DNA of 64,000 nt from assembly GCF_004514425.2 (NCBI RefSeq), contig NZ_MYFN02000002.1:475495-539494 (forward strand), read 5' to 3'. The notes under the pieces are model-generated. The model was not told the DNA's origin and searched no databases. It saw nothing but the letters and a program-made list of their open reading frames with translations. Source of the DNA: Shinella sumterensis. Its GTDB lineage: Bacteria > Pseudomonadota > Alphaproteobacteria > Rhizobiales > Rhizobiaceae. Shown piece by piece: positions 26,959-36,548 of this stretch; position 1 is the first letter of the stretch, and each line of letters starts with the position of its first letter. The translations under genes were made by a program, and so were the position numbers.

Positions 26959-27050
26959 GGTCTTTCCTGTGTATCGTGGAGACAGGAAAAGTGTAGGCGC
27001 AGGCTGCACCCGCGTCGGTGCGCGGCCGATCGATTTTGGCGCCGATCCGA

Positions 27051-27968
27051 TCAATCGGCTGCCGGCAGCTTGTCCCTGGCCACCAATGCGCCGTGGTGCT
27101 GGATGACGGCGGCGGCGACATTCGCGGCGAAACGCGCGGCGTCCTCAGGACTTGCGCCCGTGGCGAGGCGGGCGAGGAAGGCGCCGTTGAAACTGTCGCC
27201 GGCGCTGGTGGTGTCGACGATCGTCTCGACCTTGGCCGATGGGGCATGGCTGCGCTCCTCGCCGAAGACCAGCGTCGCGCCCTCGGCGCCGTCCTTCACC
27301 ACGAGGTCGGCCACGCCAAGCGCGCGGTAGCGGACGATGGTCTCTTCCAGCCCGGCATCGCCGAAATGGGTCGTTTCGTCGTCGAGGCTCGGCATGACAA
27401 GGGTGGCGGCGCGTGCGCCTTCGCTAATCGTGGCGCGCATGCGTCTGGCATCGTCCCACAGGCGCGGGCGGATATTGGGATCGAAGGCGATGCGCTTGCC
27501 GGCGGCGCGCGCCCGGCGCAGTTCGGCCAGCAGCGTTTCGACATCTTCTGGCGGCAGGATCGCCAGCGTGATGCCGGAGAAGACGATGAGATCGGAGGCC
27601 TCCATCGCCGCGCGCAGACGGTCGCCGTCATGCGCCAGCAGCCGGGCGGCGGAGGCGGAGCGCCAGTAGGAGAAGCTGCGCTCGCCATCCTTCAGATGGA
27701 TCATGTAGAGGCCGGGCGAACGGCCCTCGATGCGGGCGACATGCGCCGTGCCGATGCCATGGCCCTGCATGAAGGCAAGCATCTCGTCCGAAATCGTGTC
27801 CGTCCCGACGGCGGAGAGATAGTCGACGCTCCACTCGGAGGGCAGGTATTGGCGGGCATAATAGGCGGTGTTGAAGGTATCGCCGGCATAGCCCTTGCGC
27901 AGGAGCCCGCCGTCGGCCTGCATCAGTTCCACCATGCATTCGCCGATTGCAAGCAAACGCCCTGCCAT
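27051..27968 (-). CDS. kdgK: 2-dehydro-3-deoxygluconokinase (PfkB family)
   Basis: A 305-residue PfkB sugar kinase. The N-terminal LLAIGECMVELMQ and GYAGDTFNTAYYAR are typical of KDG kinases, as is the C-terminal signature DTTSAGDSFNGAFLA with its catalytic Asp. It phosphorylates 2-keto-3-deoxygluconate, the entry to the lower Entner-Doudoroff route from uronates. The start follows a GGGAGGG ribosome-binding site. It is 16 bp downstream of the Ldh-family dehydrogenase, so a sugar-acid operon is likely. Confidence 0.9.
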   Translation of the reverse strand: MAGRLLAIGECMVELMQADGGLLRKGYAGDTFNTAYYARQYLPSEWSVDYLSAVGTDTISDEMLAFMQGHGIGTAHVARIEGRSPGLYMIHLKDGERSFSYWRSASAARLLAHDGDRLRAAMEASDLIVFSGITLAILPPEDVETLLAELRRARAAGKRIAFDPNIRPRLWDDARRMRATISEGARAATLVMPSLDDETTHFGDAGLEETIVRYRALGVADLVVKDGAEGATLVFGEERSHAPSAKVETIVDTTSAGDSFNGAFLARLATGASPEDAARFAANVAAAVIQHHGALVARDKLPAAD

Positions 27969-27984
27969 GCCCTGTCCCTCCCGC

Positions 27985-28989
27985 CTAATTGCGTCGGAAA
28001 GAGGAAATACTGTCAAAGAGTTGGCGCGGCAAGACGATGCCCGCGCTTTCGGCGGCCTGTTGCCGCGAAAGGCGACCCAGGCCCGGCACATGGACACCGT
28101 AATCGCGGGAAAGCCGTTCCACCTGTGCTTCGAGACGGGCGGTGAAATCGTCGGCGAGAAGCTGCGGCGACAGGGCCAGCACGAAGAGGCCGGCGCCGGG
28201 CGACGCGTCTCCCGCCTGGAAATCCGGTGCGTCGAGCGACCAGTTCGCGCCGGTCAGGCCTGCCGCGAGGATTTCGACCATCAAGGCGATGTTGGCGCCG
28301 CGCGCGCCGCCGAAGGCGAGAAGCGCGCCCTGCATGGCGGCGAAGGGATCGGTGGTCGGCCGGCCGTCCTGGTCGAGCGCCCAGTCGCCCGGGATCGGCT
28401 CACCGCGCGCTGCGGCCTCGCGCACCTTCACGAAGGCGGTGGCGCTGGAGGACTGGTCCATCAGTACGAAGCGGCCGTCGGCGAGCGGAGCGGCGAAGGC
28501 GAGCGGATTGGTGGAATAGACCGGCTGGGTGGCGCCGGCGCCGGCAAGCAGAGCCGGCCCGTTCGTCGCAGCGATGGCGACGAGGCCTTCCGTCGCGAGG
28601 CGTGCGGCATACCAGCCGAGTTCGCCCGTCGTGTAGCTGTTGTGCGCGGTGAAGATGGAGACGCCGAGCGCTCTGGCCTTCGTGACGAGCTCCTCTGACG
28701 CGATGTCGAAGCCATACTGCGCCACGCCGCCCATGACGTCGCATTTCAGGATGGCCGGCACGGGGGACGTGATGAGGGGCTCGGCGCGCCCGTCGATGCG
28801 GCCATCGACGAGGGCGTGGAGATAATCGGTGAGGTGCGCGAAGCCGACCGCGCCCTTGCCGGCGGCTTCGGCGTCCATCGTCGCGCGGGCTAGCGCAGTC
28901 GCCGCCGCCTCGACCATGCCGACGCGCATCAGCGCGGTTTTTGCAAGTGCGAGGGCTTCATCTGGCAAAAGGGTGACGTCAGCTGTCAT
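27985..28989 (-). CDS. Ldh-family NAD(P)-dependent oxidoreductase (malate/L-lactate dehydrogenase type)
   Basis: A 334-residue protein of the malate/lactate/ureidoglycolate dehydrogenase (type 2 Ldh) family. It has GAVGFAHLTDYLHALVDGR, ANLIT-region equivalents, FTAHNSYTTGELGWYA, and TNPLAFAAPLADGRFVLMDQSSS near the cofactor site. Members oxidise alpha-hydroxy acids such as malate, sulfolactate, ureidoglycolate or sugar acids. The operon with kdgK favours a sugar-acid substrate, but the nearby ureide genes keep ureidoglycolate in view. Exact specificity cannot be read. Confidence 0.85.
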   Translation of the reverse strand: MTADVTLLPDEALALAKTALMRVGMVEAAATALARATMDAEAAGKGAVGFAHLTDYLHALVDGRIDGRAEPLITSPVPAILKCDVMGGVAQYGFDIASEELVTKARALGVSIFTAHNSYTTGELGWYAARLATEGLVAIAATNGPALLAGAGATQPVYSTNPLAFAAPLADGRFVLMDQSSSATAFVKVREAAARGEPIPGDWALDQDGRPTTDPFAAMQGALLAFGGARGANIALMVEILAAGLTGANWSLDAPDFQAGDASPGAGLFVLALSPQLLADDFTARLEAQVERLSRDYGVHVPGLGRLSRQQAAESAGIVLPRQLFDSISSFRRN

Positions 28990-29137
28990 GCGGTCAACCT
29001 GTCTTGGAAAATCGGGGCATCATCCAGACCCGCCGCTGCTTCGTCAACCTGCGAAAAATCCCGCCGTGCGCCGTTTACCCTCCACCGGGCGCGCGCTACA
29101 TCTTGGCCGAAAGCAAACCAAGCCGGAGCGAGAACGA

Positions 29138-30781
29138 ATGACGAAGCCCCCTGGGAAGGCCGACGACTGGTGGCGCGGCGCGGTGATCTATCAGGTCTAT
29201 CCCCGCTCGTTCCAGGATACGACCGGGGATGGCATGGGAGACCTGCGCGGCATCACCCGGCGGCTCGGGCACATCGCCTCGCTCGGCGTCGATGCCATCT
29301 GGCTGTCGCCGTTCTTCAAGTCGCCGATGGCGGATATGGGCTATGACGTCTCGGATTACTGCGATGTCGATCCGATGTTCGGCACGCTCGCCGATTTCGA
29401 CGCCATGCTGGCGGAGGCGCACCGCCTCGGCATGAAGGTCGTCATCGATCAGGTGATCTCGCACACGTCGGACCAGCATCCGTGGTTCATCGAGAGCCGT
29501 GCGAGCCGGGACAATCCAAAGGCGGACTGGTATGTCTGGGCCGACCCCAAGCGCGACGGCACGGCGCCCAATAACTGGCTGTCGATCTTCGGCGGCCCGG
29601 GCTGGGAATGGGACGGCGTGCGCAAGCAATATTACATGCACAACTTCCTGACCTCGCAGCCGGACCTCAACTTCCACAATCCGGATGTGCAGGATGCGCT
29701 CTTGAAGACCGTGCGCTTCTGGCTCGACCGCGGCGTGGACGGTTTCCGGCTCGACACCGTGAACTTCTATTTCCACGACAGGAAGCTGCGCGACAACCCT
29801 CCGCACGAGCCCGACCCCGAAGAGATCGGCCTGGATGCGCCCGACGTGAACCCCTACGGCATGCAATCGCACCGCTATGACAAGACGCAGCCAGAGAACA
29901 TCGACTTTCTCAAGCGCTTTCGCGCGCTGCTCGACGAGTACGATGGGCGCATGACGGTAGGCGAGGTCGGCGACGGCGCGCGCTCGCTGAAGACGGTGGC
30001 CGACTACACGAGCGGCGGCGACAAGCTCAACATGTGCTACACCTTCGACCTGCTCGGTCCGGATTTCACCGCCGAGCACATCCGCAAATGCGTGCAGGCC
30101 TTCCAGCGCGCGGTAACGGACGGCTGGGTCTGCTGGGCCTTCTCCAATCACGACGTCAATCGCCATGTCAGCCGATTCATCAAAGGGCCGGAGGAGCGTG
30201 AGCGGGTGGCCAAGCTTGCGATCACGCTGCTGTCGACGTTGCGCGGTTCGATCTGCCTCTACCAGGGCGAAGAGCTTGGGCTGACGGAAGCGGAACTTGC
30301 CTTCGAGGACCTGCGTGACCCCTACGGCATCCGCTTCTGGCCCGCCTTCAAGGGACGTGACGGATGCCGCACGCCGATGCCCTGGCAGCACGGCGAGGCG
30401 CATGCCGGCTTCAGCACGGCCAAGCCGTGGCTTCCCGTGCCGGAGGACCACGCGCGCCACGCCGTCGATACGCAGGAAAAGATCGCGGGCTCGGTGCTCA
30501 ACCACTATCGCGCGACGCTTGCCTTCCGCAAGGCGCACGACCTGCTGCATGACGGCGACATGGCCTTCGTGCATTCCAACCAGGACATCCTCGCCTTCAC
30601 GCGCGAGAAGGGAGGCGAGAAGTTGCTGTTCGTCTTCAACCTGACGCGCGAGAAGGCCGAATTCGTGCCGGCAAAATCGCTGAAGCTCGGCGAGCCGGTG
30701 CCCGTTCCGGGTTTCGGCGCGAAGCTGAAGGACGGTACGATCGAACTGGACGGGCTGGATATGGCGTGTGTGCGGGTTTAG
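29138..30781 (+). CDS. aglA: Alpha-glucosidase (GH13), AglA-like
   Basis: A 547-residue GH13 enzyme. It has the N-terminal DWWRGAVIYQVYPRSFQDT, the catalytic nucleophile in GVDGFRLDTVNFY, the acid in MTVGEVGDG, and the transition-state Asp in WAFSNHDVNRH. It resembles rhizobial AglA, which hydrolyses sucrose, maltose or trehalose-type alpha-glucosides. The usual agl transporter genes are not adjacent. No signal peptide is seen, so it is cytoplasmic. It is divergent from the Ldh gene and converges on the toxin gene, with stops overlapping by 4 bp. Confidence 0.9.
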   Translation: MTKPPGKADDWWRGAVIYQVYPRSFQDTTGDGMGDLRGITRRLGHIASLGVDAIWLSPFFKSPMADMGYDVSDYCDVDPMFGTLADFDAMLAEAHRLGMKVVIDQVISHTSDQHPWFIESRASRDNPKADWYVWADPKRDGTAPNNWLSIFGGPGWEWDGVRKQYYMHNFLTSQPDLNFHNPDVQDALLKTVRFWLDRGVDGFRLDTVNFYFHDRKLRDNPPHEPDPEEIGLDAPDVNPYGMQSHRYDKTQPENIDFLKRFRALLDEYDGRMTVGEVGDGARSLKTVADYTSGGDKLNMCYTFDLLGPDFTAEHIRKCVQAFQRAVTDGWVCWAFSNHDVNRHVSRFIKGPEERERVAKLAITLLSTLRGSICLYQGEELGLTEAELAFEDLRDPYGIRFWPAFKGRDGCRTPMPWQHGEAHAGFSTAKPWLPVPEDHARHAVDTQEKIAGSVLNHYRATLAFRKAHDLLHDGDMAFVHSNQDILAFTREKGGEKLLFVFNLTREKAEFVPAKSLKLGEPVPVPGFGAKLKDGTIELDGLDMACVRV

Positions 30782-31047
30782 CCTTTTCGCCCTACGAGCC
30801 GGTCATAGTCGGCATGAGAGCCGATCCAGAACCAGACAAGCGTGTCGGTCCCATTATCCCGCGCCGCGAGGGCGCGCCAGGAAAGGCCGACACGGACCGA
30901 CCATAAGCGTCCGACTGGTTTCAGTTGCAGGGACGGATGCGCAGGATTGGCTTTCAGCAGCGTGAAGTTCTTATCGGCTTGCTCACGGATATGGGACGGC
31001 AAAGCGTTGTAGCATGCCCAGAACGCCTCCGTGGCATGGTGTTTCAA
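30778..31047 (-). CDS. RelE/ParE-superfamily toxin
   Basis: An 89-residue basic protein with a RelE/ParE-like fold pattern: HIREQADKNFTLLKANPAHPSL, then LWSVRVGLSWRALAARDNGTDTLVWFWIGSHADYDRLV. Start is a TTG (31047-31045) embedded in TTGA with the antitoxin stop, showing translational coupling; no ATG is available at this position. Most relatives cleave mRNA on the ribosome, and some poison gyrase. The specific activity is not known. Confidence 0.85.
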   Translation of the reverse strand: MKHHATEAFWACYNALPSHIREQADKNFTLLKANPAHPSLQLKPVGRLWSVRVGLSWRALAARDNGTDTLVWFWIGSHADYDRLVGRKG

Positions 31048-31244
31048 AGCGGCCGGGTCCGATTGTTGCGAAAATCGGACAGGGCGCGTTCGGCAAGGTC
31101 GTCCAGGACGCCCTTGCTGGCGTCGTCGATCAGGTCTCGATCCCAGCGTTGGGCCTGAAGTGCTTCGAACCAGGCGGAGAAACGGTCGAATTCTTCAGGG
31201 CTCAGTTCTGCGACGCTCTTTTCTATCTGTTCAAGTTTCGTCAT
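31044..31244 (-). CDS. Antitoxin partner of the RelE-type toxin
   Basis: A 66-residue acidic, helical protein (TKLEQIEKSVAELSPEEFDR, then FSAWFEALQAQRWDRDLIDD, ending NNRTRPL). It has no recognisable DNA-binding fold and resembles short partners found beside RelE-like toxins in rhizobia. The start follows AAGGAG. Position, size, charge and coupling to the toxin identify it as antitoxin. Without an HTH or ribbon-helix-helix, what binds the adjacent operator is open. Confidence 0.8.
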   Translation of the reverse strand: MTKLEQIEKSVAELSPEEFDRFSAWFEALQAQRWDRDLIDDASKGVLDDLAERALSDFRNNRTRPL

Positions 31245-31258
31245 GCCTTGCTCCTTTT

Positions 31259-31291
31259 GTACAATATGTACGGGTTTCGTACATATTGTAC
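31259..31291. promoter_or_regulatory. Operator-like double dyad upstream of the toxin-antitoxin pair
   Basis: Perfect 14-bp inverted arms at 31259-31272 and 31278-31291 surround a 5-bp spacer. Each arm is itself a near-palindrome (GTACA-ATA-TGTAC), so four GTACA-type half sites lie within 33 bp. The site ends 15 bp before the antitoxin ATG and would overlap its promoter. This geometry is typical of toxin-antitoxin autoregulation sites. Confidence 0.7.
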
Positions 31292-31317
31292 GAGAAAAGC
31301 TGCCTTTAAGGCAAACA

Positions 31318-33012
31318 TCACCCGATCAGCGCGAACCGATCCACATCCACCATGCCGCGGTCCGAGATCTTCAGGTGGGGGATGACGGGGAGCGGCAGGA
31401 AGGCGAGCTGGAGGAAGGGTTCTTCCAGCGTGGCGCCGAGCGCGAAGGCGGCCTGGCGGAGGTGGTGCAACGTGTCGCGCACGCTCTCATAGGGCTCCAG
31501 GCTCATCAGGCCTGCGACGGGCAGGGCGATCTCGCCGGTGACCACGCCATTCTCGACCACGACGAAGCCGCCCTTGATCTCGCTCAGCCGGTTTGCGGCG
31601 CGGGCCATGTCGTCTTCGTCGACGCCGACCACGCAGATGTTGTGGCTGTCATGGCCGACGGTGGAGGCGATGGCGCCCTTCTTCAGGCCGAAGCCCTGCA
31701 CGAAGCCGTTGGCGTGGTTGCCGTTCTTGCCGTGGCGCTCGATGACGGCGACCTTGATGATGTCCTGCGCCAGATCGACGGTCGTCTGGTTGCCTTTGGC
31801 GGGCAGGCGGTAGCGCCGGTGTTCGGTGATGATCTTGCCCGGCAGCACGCCAATGACGGGCGTCTCGGCGTCGGTGGCGGGCACGGCGAAATGGGCGGCC
31901 TCCACGACGCGGGCCTTGACGCTATCCAGCCCGACGGGCTCCACGGCGGCGCGGGTGGCGAAGAGGGCATCGTCCACACGCCTGCCGGCGGAAAGGACCA
32001 TCTCCGCCTTGCAGTTCTCCAGCGTGTCGATGACGACGAGGTCGGCGCGCCAGCCGGGGGCGACGAGGCCGCGGTCGCTGAGGCCGAAGGCCTTCGCAGC
32101 GGAAATGGAGGCGGCGCGGTAGACGGCGAGCGGCGCCCGGCCATGGGCGATCGCGGTGCGGATCATGTAATCGAGGTGGCCCTGCTCGGCGATATCGAGC
32201 GGGTTGCGGTCGTCCGTGCACAGCGCAAGGAAGGGTGACAGGCGTTCCGTCATGATGGGCAGCAGCGCCAGAAGGTCCTTGGAAACGGAGCCCTCGCGAA
32301 TGAGGATATGCATGCCCTTGCGGATCTTCTCCAGCGCCTCCTCGGCGGTGGTGCATTCATGCTCGGTGCGGATGCCGGCGGAAAGATAACCGTTGAGGTC
32401 GTTGCCCAGAAGAAGCGGCGCGTGCCCGTCGATATGCCCGCCCCGGAAGGCCTCCAGCTTGGCGAGACAGACCGGGTCCTTGTGGATGACACCAGGGAAA
32501 TTCATGAACTCGGCGAGGCCGATGACCTTGGGATGATCGCGGAACGGCAGGAGCCGTTCCACGGGCAGATCGGCGCCCGATGTTTCCAGATGCGTGGCCG
32601 GCACGCAGCTCGACAGCTGCACGCGAATATCCATGATCGTCTGCATGGCGCTGTCGAGGAAGAACTGTATGCCCTCCGTGCCGAGCACATTGGCGATTTC
32701 GTGCGGATCGCAGATCACCGTCGTGACGCCGTAGGGCAGGACGCAGCGGTCGAATTCGTGCGGCGTCACCAGCGAGGATTCGATGTGCAGATGCGTGTCG
32801 ATGAAGCCGGGCACGACGATGCGGCCGGTGATGTCGATTTCCGTTCTACCCGTGTAGGTGCCGCAGGTGCCGACGATGCGGTCACCGCAGATCGCGATGT
32901 CCGACGCCACGAGTTCGCCCGTCACCAGATCGAAGAACTGCCCGCCCTTCAGGACGATATCGGCCGGCTCGCGGCCGGTTCCCTGGTCGATGAGGCGTTC
33001 CAAGTCGGTCAT
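31318..33012 (-). CDS. ade: Adenine deaminase
   Basis: A 564-residue amidohydrolase of the Ade family. It has [17 protein letters not shown] (metal His pair), [27 protein letters not shown], and a large C-terminal domain with [14 protein letters not shown]. It deaminates adenine to hypoxanthine, supplying purine salvage and the urate pathway encoded at 3.7-11.5 kb. The start follows GGGAG. Length and all metal-ligand motifs match the family. Confidence 0.95.
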   Translation of the reverse strand: MTDLERLIDQGTGREPADIVLKGGQFFDLVTGELVASDIAICGDRIVGTCGTYTGRTEIDITGRIVVPGFIDTHLHIESSLVTPHEFDRCVLPYGVTTVICDPHEIANVLGTEGIQFFLDSAMQTIMDIRVQLSSCVPATHLETSGADLPVERLLPFRDHPKVIGLAEFMNFPGVIHKDPVCLAKLEAFRGGHIDGHAPLLLGNDLNGYLSAGIRTEHECTTAEEALEKIRKGMHILIREGSVSKDLLALLPIMTERLSPFLALCTDDRNPLDIAEQGHLDYMIRTAIAHGRAPLAVYRAASISAAKAFGLSDRGLVAPGWRADLVVIDTLENCKAEMVLSAGRRVDDALFATRAAVEPVGLDSVKARVVEAAHFAVPATDAETPVIGVLPGKIITEHRRYRLPAKGNQTTVDLAQDIIKVAVIERHGKNGNHANGFVQGFGLKKGAIASTVGHDSHNICVVGVDEDDMARAANRLSEIKGGFVVVENGVVTGEIALPVAGLMSLEPYESVRDTLHHLRQAAFALGATLEEPFLQLAFLPLPVIPHLKISDRGMVDVDRFALIG

Positions 33013-33086
33013 GGCGGGTCTCCCGAATCCTTTTCTGCGACTCTAGCGGGGTGCGCGCCGGAGGGAAGGGCTATGCCGGGAAAACC

Positions 33087-33956
33087 TCAGGCCGCAAAGG
33101 TCACGGAAAAGGCGAAGCGTGTCGTTTCGCCACCGTCAAGCACGCTGGTATAGGGCCGGTCCTTCAGTTCGGGCGACGCGCCGTATTCGGCCGCCGTGCC
33201 ATGCCAGGGCTCGATGCACAGGAAGGGCGCGCCGGGCTTTGTCCACAGCGCGAGGTTGGGCAAGTTCTCGAAACGAAAGGCGAGGGACGGACCGTCCTCG
33301 GCGGCGTAGACGAGGCTGTCGCCGGCCCCTTGCGGGAAGACCAGGGCGTCGTTGGCGAACAGGTCGTGCGCGAGCACGAGGCGGCCGTGGTCGAAGGGGG
33401 ATGGCGTGCGGCTCGTGGAGAGAAGGCCGTTTTCCAAGGGCTGGCGCAGCGGCTCGCCGCCGTTTGCAAGGGTCACCATATGCGGTTTTCCCGCGGCGCC
33501 CGGCAGCGGCCAGGAGAAGGCGGGATGGTAGCCGAAGCCGAAGGGCATCGGCTCGCCGCCCCGGTTTTCGACCATGCTGGCCACCGTCAACGTGCGGTTG
33601 TCGAGCCTGTGTTCGACGGTGAGACGGAAATCGAAAGGGTAGACGGCGCGGGTTTCGTCGGAGGCCTCCAGCGCATAGCGGCAGGCCGTGGCCGACGTGG
33701 TCTCGATGGTGAATTCCCGTCGCCGGGCAAAGCCGTGCTGGGCCATGGGATAGGGCCTGCCGTCGATCAGCAGCCTATCGTCCGGCGCCTTGCCGACGAT
33801 GGGAAACAGCACCGGCGAGCGGCCGGTCCAGAAGGCGGCGTCGCCGTTCCATAGCCAGCTGCCGCCATCCCCAGATGTTATGGACTGCATCTCGGCGCCG
33901 AGGGACGAGACCTCGACGGTCAGGAAGGCGTTCTCGATACGGGTGGTCGTCGGCAT
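33087..33956 (-). CDS. Aldose 1-epimerase-family protein (LacX-like)
   Basis: A 289-residue galactose-mutarotase-fold protein. It has SSLGAEMQSITSGDGGSWLWN near the start, PVLFPIVGK, the His segment FGFGYHPAFSWPL and the Glu segment FLCIEPWHGTAA. These correspond to the LacX-type branch, likely interconverting anomers of an unidentified sugar. The start follows AGGAGATTCG. It is monocistronic, 74 bp downstream of ade in the opposite operon order. Confidence 0.86.
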   Translation of the reverse strand: MPTTTRIENAFLTVEVSSLGAEMQSITSGDGGSWLWNGDAAFWTGRSPVLFPIVGKAPDDRLLIDGRPYPMAQHGFARRREFTIETTSATACRYALEASDETRAVYPFDFRLTVEHRLDNRTLTVASMVENRGGEPMPFGFGYHPAFSWPLPGAAGKPHMVTLANGGEPLRQPLENGLLSTSRTPSPFDHGRLVLAHDLFANDALVFPQGAGDSLVYAAEDGPSLAFRFENLPNLALWTKPGAPFLCIEPWHGTAAEYGASPELKDRPYTSVLDGGETTRFAFSVTFAA

Positions 33957-34000
33957 CGAATCTCCTTTTGCGGAAAGCCGGTCCTACTGTAGCGCAAATC

Positions 34001-34897
34001 TTAACGCCGCGTCTCGCGAAGGGCACGTTGCCGGCCGATCTGCAACATCGCGATGCTGGCGAGCACGAGGATGATGGCGGCGATTTCCAGCATGCCGACC
34101 GTTTCTCCGGCCGCCCAGCCGATCAGCAGGGCGACGTTCGGCGTGATGTAGGTCGCGCCGGAGGCGGCAACGGCGCCCAGTTCCTGCAACAGGTAATAAT
34201 AGATCAGGAAGGCCATGCCCGTGCCGAGAATGCCGAGCCCCACGGCAACGCCGGCCGCCGCGTGCCAGTCGCCGAGGATGGCCGTGATGCCCGTGCGGTC
34301 GGTGAGCGCCAGCAGCACGAGAAGGGCAAGCCCCGTCTGCCATGTGGCGAGTGCCAGCGGCGGCAGGTTATGGGGCGAGAGAAAGCGGCGCACATAGACA
34401 TAGGAGAGACCGAGGATGCTCGTGGCGGCAAGCATCCACAGCACGCCGTCGATATCGATGCTGCCGCCCGACCGCTCCCACGGGCGGGCGATCAGGACGA
34501 TGCCGGCAAAGCCCGTCACCACGCCGGCGAGCATCAGGGCATTGGGCCGTTCGGTGCGCAGCACGAGAAGCGTGGCGAGCGTGGTGAAGAGCGAGATCGA
34601 GCCGCCGAGAACGCCCGCAATGCCGGACGGCAGGCGCGCGGTGCCCTCCGCGATGGCGAAATAGTAGAAGGCCGTCGCCAGAACCGCCATGACGAGGAAA
34701 TGCGGAAGGTGCCGTATCTGCTCCCTGTGGATCACGCCGTTCCGCCAGGCGACCACGGCAAGCGGCAGGAAGCCGAAGAAGACTCGCAGAAGCGTGATCT
34801 GCGCGGGTGTGATCAGCTCGGACGCCCATTTCATGTAGATGAAGTTCGATCCCCAGAAGAGGCCGAGCAGGACAAAAGCCAGATAGATCGATCGCAT
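34001..34897 (-). CDS. EamA-family (DMT) transporter
   Basis: A 298-residue membrane protein with ten predicted segments arranged as two EamA repeats. The opening LAFVLLGLFWGSNFIYMKW and the second-repeat end YITPNVALLIGWAAGE are typical. Such proteins export metabolites or amino acids; the substrate is unknown. The start at 34897 follows GGGAG. The open frame upstream to 34984 has a basic, low-complexity translation and no ribosome-binding site. Confidence 0.87.
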   Translation of the reverse strand: MRSIYLAFVLLGLFWGSNFIYMKWASELITPAQITLLRVFFGFLPLAVVAWRNGVIHREQIRHLPHFLVMAVLATAFYYFAIAEGTARLPSGIAGVLGGSISLFTTLATLLVLRTERPNALMLAGVVTGFAGIVLIARPWERSGGSIDIDGVLWMLAATSILGLSYVYVRRFLSPHNLPPLALATWQTGLALLVLLALTDRTGITAILGDWHAAAGVAVGLGILGTGMAFLIYYYLLQELGAVAASGATYITPNVALLIGWAAGETVGMLEIAAIILVLASIAMLQIGRQRALRETRR

Positions 34898-35035
34898 GGA
34901 CGTGCTCCCACCATGCGGGCCTCCGCCGCCAAGGCGGAGCCGACCCGGATCACGGTACGGAGATGATGCGGCCCGCCGCGCCATCCCTGTGGGACCGGCG
35001 CGACGGGAAGTCGCCTGTATACGACCTGAATAGTC

Positions 35036-36361
35036 TCAGATGTTGTTCTGGAGCACGTCGCGCAGCTTGCCGAACAACTCGTCGATATGGTGTTTTTCGA
35101 TGATCAGCGGCGGCGAGAGCGCGATGATGTCGCCCGTCGTGCGTATGAGCAGGCCCTGCTCATAGGCTTTGAGGAAGGCATTGAAGGCGCGCTTGGTCGG
35201 CTCGCCGGCAATGGGCGAAAGCTCGATGGCGCCGATCAGGCCGACATTTCTGATGTCGATGACGTTGGGGCAATCCTTGAGCGAATGCAGGCCGTCTTCC
35301 CAATAGGAGGCGAGTTCGCTGGCGCGGGTGAGCAGGCCCTCTTCCTTGTAGGTGTCGAGCGTGCCGAGGGCCGCCGCACACGCGATCGGGTTGCCGGAAT
35401 AGGTGTAGCCGTGGAAGAACTCGATCATGTGCTCCGGTCCGTTCATGAACGTGTCATGGATCTCGGAGGTGACGAAGACGGCGCCCATCGGGATCACGCC
35501 GTTGGTGAGGCCCTTGGCGGTGGTGATGATATCGGGCTTCACGTCGAAGTACTGGGCGGCGAAGGGCGCGCCAAGGCGGCCGAAACCGGTGATGACCTCG
35601 TCGAAGATCAAGAGGATGCCGTGCTGCGTGCAGATTTCGCGCAGCTTCTGGAGGTAACCCTTCGGCGGGATGAGAACGCCGGTGGAGCCGGCCACCGGCT
35701 CGACGATGACGGCCGCGATGGTGGAGGCGTCATGCAGGGTGATGATACGCTGCAACTCGCTGGCGATATCGCCGCCATGCTCCGGCTCGCCGCGCGAAAA
35801 CGCATTCTTGTCGGGGAAATGGGTGTGCGGCATGTGGTCGACGCCGGTCAACAGCGTGCCGAACATCTTGCGGTTGGAGACGATGCCGCCGACGGAGATG
35901 CCGCCGAAATTGACGCCGTGATAGCCGCGTTCACGCCCGACGAGGCGGAAGCGCGAGCCGTCGCCCTTGGCGCGGTGATAGGCGAGCGCCACTTTCAGCG
36001 CCGTTTCGACCGATTCGGAGCCGGAATTGGTGTAGAGCACGTGGTTCATGCCCTCGGGCGCAATGTCCACCAGACGGTTGGCGAGTTCGAACGCCTTGGG
36101 GTGGCCGAGCTGGAAGGCGGGCGCATAGTCGAGTTCGCCTGCCTGTTCGCGGATCGCCTCGGTGATCTTGGGCCGGCAGTGGCCGGCATTCACACACCAC
36201 AGGCCGGCGGTGCCATCCAGCACCTGACGACCGTCATGGGTCGTGTAGTACATGTCCTTGGCGCCGACGAACAGGCGCGGCTCCTTCTTGAACTGCCGGT
36301 TTGCCGTGAACGGCATCCAGAAGGCACGCAGATCGTTGGGGGTATTCAGGCGGTTGGACAT
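35036..36361 (-). CDS. Omega-aminotransferase, beta-alanine/omega-amino acid:pyruvate type
   Basis: A 441-residue class-III PLP aminotransferase. It has AFWMPFTANRQFKKEPR, LWCVNAGHCRP, the PLP-phosphate region NSGSESVETALKVA, the Asp in LIFDEVITGFGRLG, and the Schiff-base Lys in TTAKGLTNGVIPMG. The pattern matches omega-amino acid:pyruvate aminotransferases. The start at 36361 has GGAG six bases upstream; an ATG at 36373 would add four residues and has only AGGG three bases away. The physiological amine donor is not determined. It lies 187 bp downstream of nolR, same strand. Confidence 0.88.
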   Translation of the reverse strand: MSNRLNTPNDLRAFWMPFTANRQFKKEPRLFVGAKDMYYTTHDGRQVLDGTAGLWCVNAGHCRPKITEAIREQAGELDYAPAFQLGHPKAFELANRLVDIAPEGMNHVLYTNSGSESVETALKVALAYHRAKGDGSRFRLVGRERGYHGVNFGGISVGGIVSNRKMFGTLLTGVDHMPHTHFPDKNAFSRGEPEHGGDIASELQRIITLHDASTIAAVIVEPVAGSTGVLIPPKGYLQKLREICTQHGILLIFDEVITGFGRLGAPFAAQYFDVKPDIITTAKGLTNGVIPMGAVFVTSEIHDTFMNGPEHMIEFFHGYTYSGNPIACAAALGTLDTYKEEGLLTRASELASYWEDGLHSLKDCPNVIDIRNVGLIGAIELSPIAGEPTKRAFNAFLKAYEQGLLIRTTGDIIALSPPLIIEKHHIDELFGKLRDVLQNNI

Positions 36362-36497
36362 GCGGTTCTCCATGGTCCCTAAAGTGCCCGGCCCCGCAGG
36401 GCGGTGCCGGCCGGCAGATGCTTGGCGATTTTTACCCGATGGTCAAACTATCAACGCGCCGGCCACCGTCAAGGCGTCGTACGGAGGAGCGCATAGC

Positions 36498-36526
36498 AAA
36501 GCGCCCCGGACTTTCGGCCGAGGCGC
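36498..36526 (-). terminator. Possible terminator of nolR
   Basis: Read on the minus strand, a GC-rich stem (GCGCC-CGG pairing with CCG-GGCGC around GAAA) is followed by TTTGCT. It lies 23 bp after the nolR stop and before the aminotransferase leader. Stem mismatches and the short T run make it tentative. Confidence 0.4.
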
Positions 36527-36548
36527 AGAGAGGCGGTTATCGGGTGTA

